Of a stretch of DNA of 24,075 nt, positions 15,050 through 22,674 are shown in pieces. The DNA is taken from the NCBI GenBank assembly GCA_002294045.1, contig DBEP01000102.1:1009-25083 (forward strand), in the 5' to 3' direction. Each line of letters begins with the position of its first letter. The stretch's first letter is position 1. Under the pieces are notes generated by a model, which worked only from the letters and a program-made list of their open reading frames with translations, ran no database searches and had not been told where the DNA came from. Origin of the DNA: Lachnoclostridium sp. UBA903. Its GTDB lineage: Bacteria; Bacillota; Clostridia; Lachnospirales; Lachnospiraceae. Made by a program: the position numbers and the translations under genes.

Positions 15050-16237
15050 TCAGCCTGTCGGCACACTAAGACAATTTATCAGCATGGATACTGCTGCCGA
15101 ACAGCCCCAGGCAGTATAGAAGGTATCTTCTGTTTTTGTATCAAATAAGGTCCACATAATACCGTTGCTGTTCCGATTATTCCAGGCCGCCATTGCATTC
15201 AGATTCAGCCATTCCTTATATTGATGCTGACGGCATTCCCGGACAAATTTCCCCATCCATCTGGCCAGGATTCCTTTAAAACCGGGAAGGTCGTTGCCAT
15301 CCCCTTCCGTATTCATTACCCCGCCGGAAAACATAGTATTAACGGTATAATCGGCAGCCTTTTTTGCATCCTCCAGATAAACCCTGTCTCCGGAATACTG
15401 ATACAGCTTCATGGCCGCCCCTATGAAGGTGCCCTGATTATAGGTGGAACTCCACTGATTTATACCCGTTTTCAGGTCATATGCATCAAAAACGGCTCCG
15501 GTTTCTCCAAACAGGTTCTCCTTTTCCCAATTATATATCATTAAGGCCTTATCCATATATTCCTCTTTTCCTGTTGCCTCCCCAAGAAGACATGCGGCAA
15601 TTACCGCCGGACAATTAATACAGGAATTTTTCGTCTGGTTGTCTGTTCTCCAGAATAGTCCGCCGCCCAGGTCTTCGCTCCATCCCCGTTCAAAAACAAG
15701 ATTGAAATGTTTTTCCGCCTGTTCCAGGAATTTTTTATCCTGTGTTATTAAATATGCCCTTGAACAGGCTATGGTCATCCACATGATATCATCGTTGTAT
15801 TCATTATAAGCCCAATCTTTTCCACGGTTTGAAATAAAACCCCGGTACATATCCTCCATTACGGCAAGATATTTTTCATCTCCGGTCTGTTCATAGGCAT
15901 CAATGACAATCTCAAGGATTTCTGCCTGCTGCCAAAAATCTTCTCCCGCAATATAACCGCCTTTTTCCTCTTCTACATAAAAGCTTAGAAGGAATTGATC
16001 CAAGGCGGCTTTTGCCATATCCACAGTCGGCTCATCCTGTGCCATAACCGGGATTTCATCGTCTGTTGTACCGTTTAAGATTCCGTTCGTTTCTTTTATC
16101 ATGTTCTCTTCCCTCTTTCCTGAACTGTTCCGGCCGTCTGATATAAAATAATATATCACAAGCACCCCAAAAGTAATAAATAAACAGGCCGCAGCTATCC
16201 ATTTCTTATTGCCTTTCCCTTTATTGTTTTCTTTCAT
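15050..16237 (-). CDS. Membrane-anchored GH76 family glycoside hydrolase (alpha-1,6-mannanase-like)
   Basis: 395 residues from ATG at 16237. The ATG at 16255 lies before GGAAGGAGCGGGAG, which is the ribosome binding site of the internal start. A basic N-terminus (MKENNKGKGNKK) is followed by one hydrophobic segment (about 13-33), an uncleaved anchor or signal, then a linker, so the catalytic domain faces outward. GH76 hallmarks: the catalytic aspartate pair D149-D150 in YNDDIMWM, GGGLFWRTDNQTKNSC, STYNQGTFIGAA and GFKGILARW. The family hydrolyses alpha-1,6-mannose backbones of fungal mannan. It is the last gene of the operon, 24 bp after a second, leaderless GH76. The role inferred is first cleavage outside the cell. 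Action on bacterial glycolipid mannan is possible. Confidence 0.87.
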   Translation of the reverse strand: MKENNKGKGNKKWIAAACLFITFGVLVIYYFISDGRNSSGKREENMIKETNGILNGTTDDEIPVMAQDEPTVDMAKAALDQFLLSFYVEEEKGGYIAGEDFWQQAEILEIVIDAYEQTGDEKYLAVMEDMYRGFISNRGKDWAYNEYNDDIMWMTIACSRAYLITQDKKFLEQAEKHFNLVFERGWSEDLGGGLFWRTDNQTKNSCINCPAVIAACLLGEATGKEEYMDKALMIYNWEKENLFGETGAVFDAYDLKTGINQWSSTYNQGTFIGAAMKLYQYSGDRVYLEDAKKAADYTVNTMFSGGVMNTEGDGNDLPGFKGILARWMGKFVRECRQHQYKEWLNLNAMAAWNNRNSNGIMWTLFDTKTEDTFYTAWGCSAAVSMLINCLSVPTG

Positions 16238-16261
16238 CTCCCGCTCCTTCCCCATACAATG

Positions 16262-17290
16262 TTACTTGTTTCCCATAAGCCCGGCTGCTGCTTCTAACAG
16301 CATAATTCCGCTCAAATGCTGTGCCAGGTCAACACACCCTGTTTCTTTCACCGCCCAGTTTCCCCCGATTAACCCTTTGTCATTGATTCCGTGTTCTGTT
16401 ACGAACCGGGCATTATACAAAATCATGTCCTTGATTTCAGCCGGTTTCGGGTATACTTCGAGCAAATTATAAAGATATCTGACCAAGATGCCTTTAAATA
16501 AACCGCAGTCATCTTTTCCCTCATAAGGGATAATTCCTCCGTTGGTATCTATTAAAAGTTCTTTGGCGGTTTTTGCTATTTTTACAGCCTTATCCAGACA
16601 TTCATGGGAATGGTTTATTTTATACAGTTCAACCAGGGCTCCGATTACAACCCCCTGATTATAAGTAAATTTCCATTCGTAATCTATTCTTTTGTCTCCC
16701 AGACGGTTTATGCCGTCCCAGATAAATCCGGTGTCCTCATCCATAAGATTTTCCATGTTCCAGTTCAGTATTTTTTCTCCCCATTTTAAATCCTCTTCCT
16801 CATAAAACCTCTGGTAAAGGCGGAAAGCCAATATGGCGGCCGGAGCGTTGGCAGGGGTATTTTTATAGTCAATCTGGTCCTTTTTCCAGGCCATACCCCC
16901 GCCCATACAATCATTCCAGGCCGTTTTTATGTCCTCCCATATTAAAAGCACCTGTTTTTTACAGGAGGGTTCTTCCGTCACATCCCAAAGCCTGAGCAGG
17001 GCCAGAGCCATCCATTCCATGTCATCATACCAATTATGAAGAAACGTATTTCCGTTTTTAACAAAGGTCCCGTTATATTCTTCTTGGATACGGAATAAAT
17101 ATTTCTCATCCTTCGTACGATGGTAGCCATCCAGAAGAGCGTCAAGGGAATGGGCATGCCACCAATAAATCCAGTTCTCAGATTCCCTTTCCGGATAATG
17201 ATTTACAAAGGTTTTTTCCTTATCACTCCAAAAAAATTTTATCAGGCTTTCCTGTACTTTTTCACAAATTTCCGATATGTTTTCACTCAT
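16262..17290 (-). CDS. Cytoplasmic GH76 family glycoside hydrolase
   Basis: 342 residues, starting at ATG 17290 after GGGAGAG. No signal peptide or membrane segment is present. GH76 motifs are clear: NWYDDMEWMALALLRLWD with catalytic candidates D89-D90, GGGMAWKKDQIDYKNTPANA, FTYNQGVVIGALVELY and GLFKGILVRYL. The length is near that of a single (alpha/alpha)6-barrel domain. It is encoded between the binding-protein gene and the membrane-anchored paralogue, so it probably processes mannan oligosaccharides after import. It differs considerably from its neighbour, so this is not a recent duplication. Whether it is endo- or exo-acting cannot be told. Confidence 0.87.
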   Translation of the reverse strand: MSENISEICEKVQESLIKFFWSDKEKTFVNHYPERESENWIYWWHAHSLDALLDGYHRTKDEKYLFRIQEEYNGTFVKNGNTFLHNWYDDMEWMALALLRLWDVTEEPSCKKQVLLIWEDIKTAWNDCMGGGMAWKKDQIDYKNTPANAPAAILAFRLYQRFYEEEDLKWGEKILNWNMENLMDEDTGFIWDGINRLGDKRIDYEWKFTYNQGVVIGALVELYKINHSHECLDKAVKIAKTAKELLIDTNGGIIPYEGKDDCGLFKGILVRYLYNLLEVYPKPAEIKDMILYNARFVTEHGINDKGLIGGNWAVKETGCVDLAQHLSGIMLLEAAAGLMGNK

Positions 17291-17327
17291 TGTTTCTCTC
17301 CCACCGTATTATATTAATTGTCCCGGC

Positions 17328-17440
17328 CCGTTACGGTAGGCCGCTGAAAAAGTCCCACTCGCAAATATGGCATGAATAAAGGCGTATATAGATTCATTTG
17401 GCTATCTAAAATGGACTTCTTCAGCAGGCTCCGTACCGGA
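17328..17440. repeat. Imperfect long palindrome inside the glycan operon
   Basis: The outer arms (about 17328-17357 and 17413-17440) pair over roughly 27 positions with a few mismatches and bulges. The core is GCTGAAAAAGTCC against GGACTTCTTCAGC. It fills the 186-bp gap between the binding-protein stop and the first GH76 start. It may be a miniature mobile element, or an intercistronic hairpin that sets expression of the enzymes relative to the transporter. No second copy was found here. Confidence 0.55.
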
Positions 17441-17476
17441 TACAAAGCGCCCGGCTGTTGCTGCAAATGCCGATTT

Positions 17477-18826
17477 CTATTCTGACGCATCAGCTAAAAT
17501 CGTGTCCCCTTGTGCCTGCGCATTCTTAAGCGCTTCCTCCGCACCGATTTCACCCGCAACATATTTTTGTAATTGAGGAATTAAGGCCAGACCTTCCACA
17601 TCAGAATATCCCGGGACTTTAGAGCGGATACTTGCATACAGCATAGTATCGGAAAACACTTTCAGCACTTCATCATCCATAAAATAAGAATCGGCCGCCG
17701 CATTTTTATTAGCAGGAAGATTGCCGCTGATTTTGGCAAATTCCACTCCGTTTGCCGGCTGTGTAGTCCACCATTTAACAAAATCCCAGGCTCCCTCAAC
17801 ATTTTTGGTCTTATTGGGGATAATCAGTCCAAAACCGCCCATCATGGCTGATTTGACACCTGTCGGTCCGGCCGGCTGTCCGATTACGCCGAAATCAATC
17901 CCCGCTTCTTTATAGCTCTGCAAGGTCCATGGGCCGTTAAAGGTAATGGCAACTTTACCTGCTTTAAATCCGTCTCCGCCAAAAGCATCCTCAAATCCCA
18001 AATCATAAACCTTATCTTCATTCAATAATTGGTTCCAGTAGCTAAGAACTTCTAATCCGGCCTGAGAATTAAATGCAGTTTTTGAGGGACTGACCGAATC
18101 ATCGATCATTTTTCCCCCGGCCTGCTGAATCCAGTTATTAAACAAGCCCACATCCTTTAAGGAAAATCCCGCCTGAATTAATTTGTTCCCATCCCTTTTC
18201 GTCAGTGTTACGGCAGCCTGCCTCAGGCTTTCCCAGTCGGTAATTGAGGCCGGGTTAACCCCTGCTTCCTGAAACATGGTTTTATTGTAAAAAAGAACTC
18301 TGGTATCTACCGTTAAAGGAATCCCATATAATTTGCCGTCATAAGTCAGCTCATCGACGGCAGGCTCATAAAACTCAGATAAATCAACACTGTCCTTCGC
18401 CGCCATATCGTCCAGCTGCGTGAAAGCACCCTTAGGTGCATATACGCTGGTATTAAAGCGGTCCCATAAAACCACGTCGGGCGCCTGGTTGCTTACAATG
18501 GCCGTCAATAATTTTTCTTCCATACTGTCCTGTACCGTATAGGTAACATGATATTTATCCTGGGATTCATTATAGCTTTTCAATTGGTTCTCAAGCTGAC
18601 CTACCTGATCTCCGCTCCAGGAACCCCACATGGTTATTTCTTCCGCTTTACCATTTGATTCGTTTTTTCCCGAATCATCTGCCCCATTGTTCCCGGAATC
18701 TGTTGCAGGCGTACCATTTACGGCATTGCGGCCGCCTGAGCATCCGGCCGCTGCAGCCATAACCAGAAACGCCGCGAGTAAAACTGCTCCCGCTTTTTTG
18801 TAATTGATTTTTACTACATTTTTCAT
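17477..18826 (-). CDS. Carbohydrate ABC transporter substrate-binding lipoprotein (SBP family 1)
   Basis: 449 residues from ATG at 18826, preceded by AAAGGAGGAAGATAT. A longer frame exists but would start inside the upstream permease gene. Lipoprotein signal with lipobox AAAGC, Cys29, followed by a Gly/Asn/Asp-rich tether (about 30-55). The family-1 fold follows (ITMWGSWSGDQVGQLENQLKSYNES; later TAFNSQAGLEVLSYWNQLL, GDGFKAGKVAITFNGPW and GAWDFVKWWTT). It binds oligosaccharides outside the cell and feeds the two permeases encoded just upstream. With two GH76 genes downstream, the ligand is most simply a mannan-derived oligosaccharide, by inference. Confidence 0.92.
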   Translation of the reverse strand: MKNVVKINYKKAGAVLLAAFLVMAAAAGCSGGRNAVNGTPATDSGNNGADDSGKNESNGKAEEITMWGSWSGDQVGQLENQLKSYNESQDKYHVTYTVQDSMEEKLLTAIVSNQAPDVVLWDRFNTSVYAPKGAFTQLDDMAAKDSVDLSEFYEPAVDELTYDGKLYGIPLTVDTRVLFYNKTMFQEAGVNPASITDWESLRQAAVTLTKRDGNKLIQAGFSLKDVGLFNNWIQQAGGKMIDDSVSPSKTAFNSQAGLEVLSYWNQLLNEDKVYDLGFEDAFGGDGFKAGKVAITFNGPWTLQSYKEAGIDFGVIGQPAGPTGVKSAMMGGFGLIIPNKTKNVEGAWDFVKWWTTQPANGVEFAKISGNLPANKNAAADSYFMDDEVLKVFSDTMLYASIRSKVPGYSDVEGLALIPQLQKYVAGEIGAEEALKNAQAQGDTILADASE

Positions 18827-18893
18827 ATATCTTCCTCCTTTAATTTTCGGTGCCAAACCCAGGGCAGATGTTTGACACACGGATTGGCGGTTA

Positions 18894-19760
18894 CTATTTA
18901 TTGCCGGTAAAAGCAATACCCTGAATATAATATTTTTGTGCAAAAACAAAAACCAGAATAGTTGGCAAAGTTGCAATGACTGTTCCTGCCATCAGCGGTC
19001 CGTAACTGGTATTATACTGGTACTGGAAAGTGGCCAATCCAACCTGAATCGTCATCATTTCCTTTGAATTAAGGACAATCATGGGCCACATAAAGGAATT
19101 CCAGCCTGACTGGAAAGTCATAATGCCTAAAGTCATTGCAGCAGGTTTAATAAGCGGCAGGTAAATCTGCCAGAAAATACGGAACTCATTGCATCCGTCA
19201 ACCCTTGCCGCTTCAGCCAGCTCATCCGGAAGCGTCTCAAAAAACTGTTTCATAAAGAATACCGCAAAGGCTCCTACCGCACCCGGAAGAATAATTGCCG
19301 AATAATGGTTGATAAATCCTGTTCCTCCCTGCCCGAAGATATTATTTCCTCCAACCAGCGGGAAATATTTTAACACTAAGAATTGAGGAATCATTGTAAC
19401 AATTCCGGGAATCATCATAGATGACAGGAGCAGGGAAAAGGATGCTTTTCTCCCGTTGAACTTTAATTTGGCAAAGGAATAGCCTGCCAAAGCCCCTAAA
19501 AATACATTCGTAATTACACCGGAAACCGCCAGGATTAACGAGTTTATAAAATAGCGAAAAAATGGTATGGTTTCAAATACCTTTACATAATTCTTTAATG
19601 AAAAATTCCCGGAAAATAAAGACAGGGAATTGGAGTAAATTTCACCTTCCGGTTTTAAGGATGTGGAAATCATCCATAAAAAAGGAAAGACCGTTATAAG
19701 GGCGATGCAAACCGCACCCGTGTACCATAAAATATCACGTAATTTTTTCTTTATTTTCAT
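18894..19760 (-). CDS. Carbohydrate ABC transporter permease, MalG-like
   Basis: 288 residues from ATG at 19760. A frame extending to 19799 reads through the repeated start-site hairpin and is not preferred. About six membrane segments are visible. The cytoplasmic ATPase-docking EAA motif is EAARVDGCNEFRIFWQIYLP near 180-200. A conserved N-terminal PFLWMISTSLKPEGEIY precedes a periplasm-type loop. It pairs with the MalF-like permease encoded upstream. No ATPase gene is present, as in many Firmicute oligosaccharide importers that share a common MsmK-type ATPase. A 131-bp gap containing the hairpin element separates the two permease genes. Confidence 0.92.
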   Translation of the reverse strand: MKIKKKLRDILWYTGAVCIALITVFPFLWMISTSLKPEGEIYSNSLSLFSGNFSLKNYVKVFETIPFFRYFINSLILAVSGVITNVFLGALAGYSFAKLKFNGRKASFSLLLSSMMIPGIVTMIPQFLVLKYFPLVGGNNIFGQGGTGFINHYSAIILPGAVGAFAVFFMKQFFETLPDELAEAARVDGCNEFRIFWQIYLPLIKPAAMTLGIMTFQSGWNSFMWPMIVLNSKEMMTIQVGLATFQYQYNTSYGPLMAGTVIATLPTILVFVFAQKYYIQGIAFTGNK

Positions 19761-19803
19761 CTCTACACCTATTGCATACCGCAGACCTCTCTGCGGCACT
19801 GCC
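19761..19803 (-). repeat. Start-codon hairpin element, copy 2 (upstream of MalG-like gene)
   Basis: Minus-strand reading: GGCAGT, then the stem CCGCAGA-GAGG-TCTGCGG, then TATGCAATAGGTG, 5 nt, ATGAAA. The stem bases differ from copies 1 and 4 on both sides, so pairing is conserved while sequence is not. This copy is internal to an operon. Confidence 0.75.
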
Positions 19804-19891
19804 GCAAATAACAGGGGCCGGAAGACGGCGGCAGCTGCAACCCCACTCCTTTTTTATATATTTCTTCCGATTCTTCAGGCTCGGGCCGCCC

Positions 19892-20770
19892 CTATATTTC
19901 TGCCTTATTAATTTTCTGGTTAATGATTGTCATAAATAAAATAATTAAGAACAAAATAAGCGAAATACTGGATGCGTAACCCATATTCAAATTATTAAAA
20001 CCGTTGTTATATATGTAGTACACCAAGGTTATGGTGGCATTTCCGGGTCCTCCCTTCGTTAAAACAAAAGCCTGGTCAAATACCTGGAACGTACCGATAA
20101 TCAGCATCGTTGATACAAGAAAGGTGGTCTTGGCCAAAGAGGGTACGGTAATCATCCGGAACATCTGCCACCTGCCGGCTCCCTCCACTCTTGCCGCTTC
20201 ATAATAAATCTGCGGAATACCTTTTAAACCGGACAGGAATATCATCATGTTGCCGCCAAAGCCTGCCCATAGACTCATCATTACAATAGCAATCATGGCA
20301 AGCTTGGAATCATACAGCCAGGCCGGACCGTCAATATGAAAAAATCCCAATATACCATTTAGCAGGCCTAACTGGGGATTTAAAATCCAGAACCATAACG
20401 TGGCCGTCGCTACACTGGAAGAAAGAACGGGTAAATAAAACAGAGTCCTGAATAAACCAACCATTCTTTTATCGGAATTTAAAAACAATGCCGCACCCAG
20501 AGATAAGAACAAACCGGCAGGCACATATAAAACCGTATAATAACATGTGTTCTTTAAAGAAATCCAAAAGAATTCATCTCCTATAATTTTTTTAAAATTC
20601 TTTAATCCGACGAATCTGGGCATATTTATAATGTCATAATCCGTAAAACTTAATGCAATCGCCATAATCATCGGAAAAAAGGTGAATACAAAAAATAAAA
20701 TTACCGGCGGTGCGACAAACAATTTTCCAACTACATTTTGTTTTACGGCTCCACGGCTCTTTCTTTTCAA
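19892..20770 (-). CDS. Carbohydrate ABC transporter permease, MalF-like
   Basis: 292 residues with a TTG start at 20770, placed 8-9 nt after GAAAGGAG. An ATG four bases upstream is out of frame and stops at once. About six membrane segments. The EAA loop is EAARVEGAGRWQMFRMITVP near 190-210. An N-terminal FVAPPVILFFVFTFFPMIMAIALSF-type first membrane span is present. It is the first gene of the five-gene operon (two permeases, binding protein, two GH76) transcribed from the promoter at 20990-21018. The leader is about 215 nt. Confidence 0.92.
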   Translation of the reverse strand: MKRKSRGAVKQNVVGKLFVAPPVILFFVFTFFPMIMAIALSFTDYDIINMPRFVGLKNFKKIIGDEFFWISLKNTCYYTVLYVPAGLFLSLGAALFLNSDKRMVGLFRTLFYLPVLSSSVATATLWFWILNPQLGLLNGILGFFHIDGPAWLYDSKLAMIAIVMMSLWAGFGGNMMIFLSGLKGIPQIYYEAARVEGAGRWQMFRMITVPSLAKTTFLVSTMLIIGTFQVFDQAFVLTKGGPGNATITLVYYIYNNGFNNLNMGYASSISLILFLIILFMTIINQKINKAEI

Positions 20771-20853
20771 AACCCCATCTCCTTTCTGGAAGCCTACAAG
20801 CAGTGCAAAGAATATACATACATTTGGGATTAAACATATTATATATACTATTT

Positions 20854-20869
20854 ATACCATTAATTGTTG
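20854..20869. promoter_or_regulatory. Degenerate operator downstream of the sugar operon promoter
   Basis: ATACCATT (20854-20861) is followed directly by AATTGTTG, matching the second half of the gntR palindrome at 5 of 8 positions. It lies about 115-130 bp downstream of the expected transcription start, where a bound repressor could block elongation. Confidence 0.35.
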
Positions 20870-20989
20870 CCGCAAATCTGCTCTGATTTTATCAAATTTA
20901 TCAAGGCCTCAATTTTGGTAAGTTTTATTTTTATATATATTGTATATATATTATTCTTTAACTAATGTATGCTTGTAAATTATAGACAT

Positions 20990-21018
20990 ATATTATCATT
21001 TTATATATCATTTGTCAA
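20990..21018 (-). promoter_or_regulatory. Promoter of the sugar ABC-GH76 operon
   Basis: On the minus strand TTGACA (plus 21013-21018) and TAATAT (plus 20990-20995) are exactly 17 bp apart. An ATACCATT half-site (21045-21052) lies just upstream of the -35. Confidence 0.65.
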
Positions 21019-21088
21019 CTAAAAACTTATAAATTATACCTATTATACCATTTATATTATTTTATTAAATTTTAAAATTCGAAAATAG

Positions 21089-21127
21089 AAACCCTTAACC
21101 GGCATGATACGACCGGATTAAGGGTTT
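21089..21127 (-). terminator. Terminator of the GntR/LacI-type regulator gene
   Basis: AAACCCTTAACCGG (21089-21102) pairs with CCGGATTAAGGGTTT (21113-21127) with a one-base bulge and a 10-nt loop. A partly T-rich tract (CTATTTTCG) follows on the minus strand. It separates the regulator from the sugar operon promoter. Confidence 0.65.
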
Positions 21128-21143
21128 TTATTATACAATTATT

Positions 21144-21210
21144 TTAGAGTGTGTTTGAAAAATCATTGGAGCGTCCGGCCCGGCACAAGCATTTTTCAAA
21201 CACACTCTAG
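21144..21210. repeat. Family-2 67-bp palindromic repeat, copy 2
   Basis: The arms AGAGTGTGTTTGAAAAAT and ATTTTTCAAACACACTCT are a perfect match. It is about 93% identical to the copy at 12444-12510 and in the same orientation. It lies 23 bp past the GntR-type gene's stop, and the sequence between, GGACGTGTCTGAAAACTCAT (minus strand), resembles another element end. Confidence 0.85.
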
Positions 21211-21233
21211 TGCAATGAGTTTTCAGACACGTC

Positions 21234-22361
21234 CTAAGTTACCTGTAAGCTTTTACCTTCTATGATTTCATATGGGATCAGTCTGGTGTCAGCACCGGGT
21301 TTGCCGTTTATTTTTTCAACAATCAAATCTACGCTATTGGTCCCTATCCGGAATTCGTCCTGCTTTACTCTCGTAAAAACCGGCTGCGGGTCATAAATTT
21401 CATCTATCCCGTCAAAAAAAACAACTTTCTTATCCTTATCTATTTCCAGTATTTTAAGAGCTTTATATACAAGAATCCCGATGGTATATTCTACCGCAAA
21501 AAAAGCATTGAGTCCGGGGTTATTCTTTATATAATCTATAATCAGCTTTAAGTCCGACAATTCACTTGCGGTTTCCTTATCCGAATCAACCGGAAGCATG
21601 GACCTCAGATTTGTAAGCCACGTAGTCTCATTGGTTACCACATTATGTTCTAAATGGCTGTCCACAAAACCATTCTTGCGTTCCAGAATCGTAGGCGTCT
21701 GCACGGATGCATGAGTAACGAAACCAATATTGGCATATCCATGGTCAAAAAGCCATCCCGTCAGCTCTTTGGCAGCTTTATAATTGTCGGTGCCTACATA
21801 CGGAATGGGAATCCCTTTTAAATTTCTGTCAATCAGTACAACCGGAAAATTTTCTACCGTAAGCTTTAAAACCTCTTCATTATAAGTTTCATCATGGACA
21901 CACATAATAATAATTCCGGAAACCCCAAGATTTAAAAGTTCGTCAATGGCCTCAGTTTCGGATTTTTTACTGCCATAGGTGCATTTCAGCATAAAACCGA
22001 GATGATGTTTTTTGCATTCCCGTTCAATTCCCAATAAAAGCTGATAACCATAACTTGCTCCGAAGGCATCCATAATTACCCCAATTGTTCCCGCCCCATC
22101 ATCCCGTTTCTTTCCCAATACCTGCAGGTAAGCGGAATCTTTCGCTTTTTCCATTACATAGGAACCTTTCCCGGGCATCCTCAGGATAATATTCCGGTCT
22201 GCCAGCATTTCCAAAGCTTTCTTGCTGGTTATCCTGCTGACCTTATACAACTCGGAAAGCTCTTTCTCCGAAGGCAGCCTGCTTCCCGGCGGATATTTGT
22301 TGGTCCTGATGCCCTCGGCAATATCGTTATAAATCTTTTCATATAAAGATTCTTTTTTCAT
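21234..22361 (-). CDS. GntR/LacI chimeric transcriptional regulator (AraR-type)
   Basis: 375 residues from ATG at 22361. A frame up to 22385 includes 8 codons of the repeated start-site element and is less likely. The GntR winged helix covers about 1-70 (YEKIYNDIAEGIRTNKYPPGSRLPSEKELSELY is visible in two parts: IAEGIRTNKYPPGSRLPSE and VSRITSKKALEML). A LacI/periplasmic-binding-like sensor domain covers about 90-375 (GTIGVIMDAF, GVSGIIIMC, PVVLIDRN, YVGTDNYKAAKELTGWL). Such repressors release DNA on sugar binding. Its own promoter contains a perfect palindrome, and related half-sites flank the sugar operon promoter, so it probably represses both. The effector is likely a mannan or glucan oligosaccharide. 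Confidence 0.9.
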   Translation of the reverse strand: MKKESLYEKIYNDIAEGIRTNKYPPGSRLPSEKELSELYKVSRITSKKALEMLADRNIILRMPGKGSYVMEKAKDSAYLQVLGKKRDDGAGTIGVIMDAFGASYGYQLLLGIERECKKHHLGFMLKCTYGSKKSETEAIDELLNLGVSGIIIMCVHDETYNEEVLKLTVENFPVVLIDRNLKGIPIPYVGTDNYKAAKELTGWLFDHGYANIGFVTHASVQTPTILERKNGFVDSHLEHNVVTNETTWLTNLRSMLPVDSDKETASELSDLKLIIDYIKNNPGLNAFFAVEYTIGILVYKALKILEIDKDKKVVFFDGIDEIYDPQPVFTRVKQDEFRIGTNSVDLIVEKINGKPGADTRLIPYEIIEGKSLQVT

Positions 22362-22430
22362 GTTGATACCCACTGCAAACTGCAATTGAAACCTGCAATT
22401 GCATATTCCAAACCGGTTTGCAATACTGCC
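22362..22430 (-). repeat. Start-codon hairpin element, copy 3 (expanded, upstream of GntR-type gene)
   Basis: Minus-strand reading: GGCAGT, then the stem TATTGCAAACC-GGTTTGGAATA (one G-G mismatch), TGCAATTGCAG, about 16 extra nt including a second CAATTGCAG, then TGCAGTGGGTA, 5 nt, ATGAAA. It keeps both ends of the element but has an internal duplication, giving 69 bp against 42-43 in the other copies. Confidence 0.7.
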
Positions 22431-22545
22431 ACAGATAAATTGGTTGAAAGAATCAAATGTGGCGTCCTTTCACTTTTTATATTTTCTTTCAACTTTCCCG
22501 TCATGATACCGCTGTTATGTCCGTAATTATATTCATTTATTTAAT

Positions 22546-22574
22546 ATAATATATACCATTTAATGGTATGTCAA
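22546..22574 (-). promoter_or_regulatory. Promoter of the GntR/LacI-type gene with operator in the spacer
   Basis: On the minus strand TTGACA (plus 22569-22574) and TATTAT (plus 22546-22551) are exactly 17 bp apart. Almost the whole spacer is the palindrome at 22553-22569, ATACCATT-T-AATGGTAT. A repressor there would exclude RNA polymerase. Confidence 0.75.
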
Positions 22575-22597
22575 CCAGGATATAAGAATCAAAGCCA

Positions 22598-22631
22598 TAA
22601 AAAGAAACCGGAACAATTGCGTCCCGGCTCC
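22598..22631 (-). terminator. Rho-independent terminator of the GH30 gene
   Basis: On the minus strand GGAGCCGGGAC and GTTCCGGTTTC form an 11-bp stem including G-T pairs, with a 6-nt loop, followed by TTTTTAT. It starts about 45 bp past the GH30 stop. Confidence 0.75.
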
Positions 22632-22674
22632 TTTTCCTGATTATTAATTATCGGATTTCAAATATTTATTTTAT

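Larger units (their letters stand above)
20771..21233. other. AT-rich regulatory region between the sugar operon and the GntR-type gene
   Basis: 463 bp without a gene. In minus-strand order it holds the GntR-gene stop, a family-2 repeat (21144-21210), the gntR terminator (21089-21127), an ATACCATT half-site (21045-21052), the operon promoter (20990-21018) and a second operator-like site (20854-20869). The part from 20880 to 21080 is very AT-rich. Confidence 0.7.
22362..22674. other. Intergenic region between the GH30 gene and the GntR-type gene
   Basis: 313 bp. It contains, in minus-strand order, the GH30 terminator (22598-22631), the gntR promoter with its palindrome (22546-22574), a leader of about 180 nt and the expanded start-site hairpin. 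No gene was seen. Confidence 0.75.
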
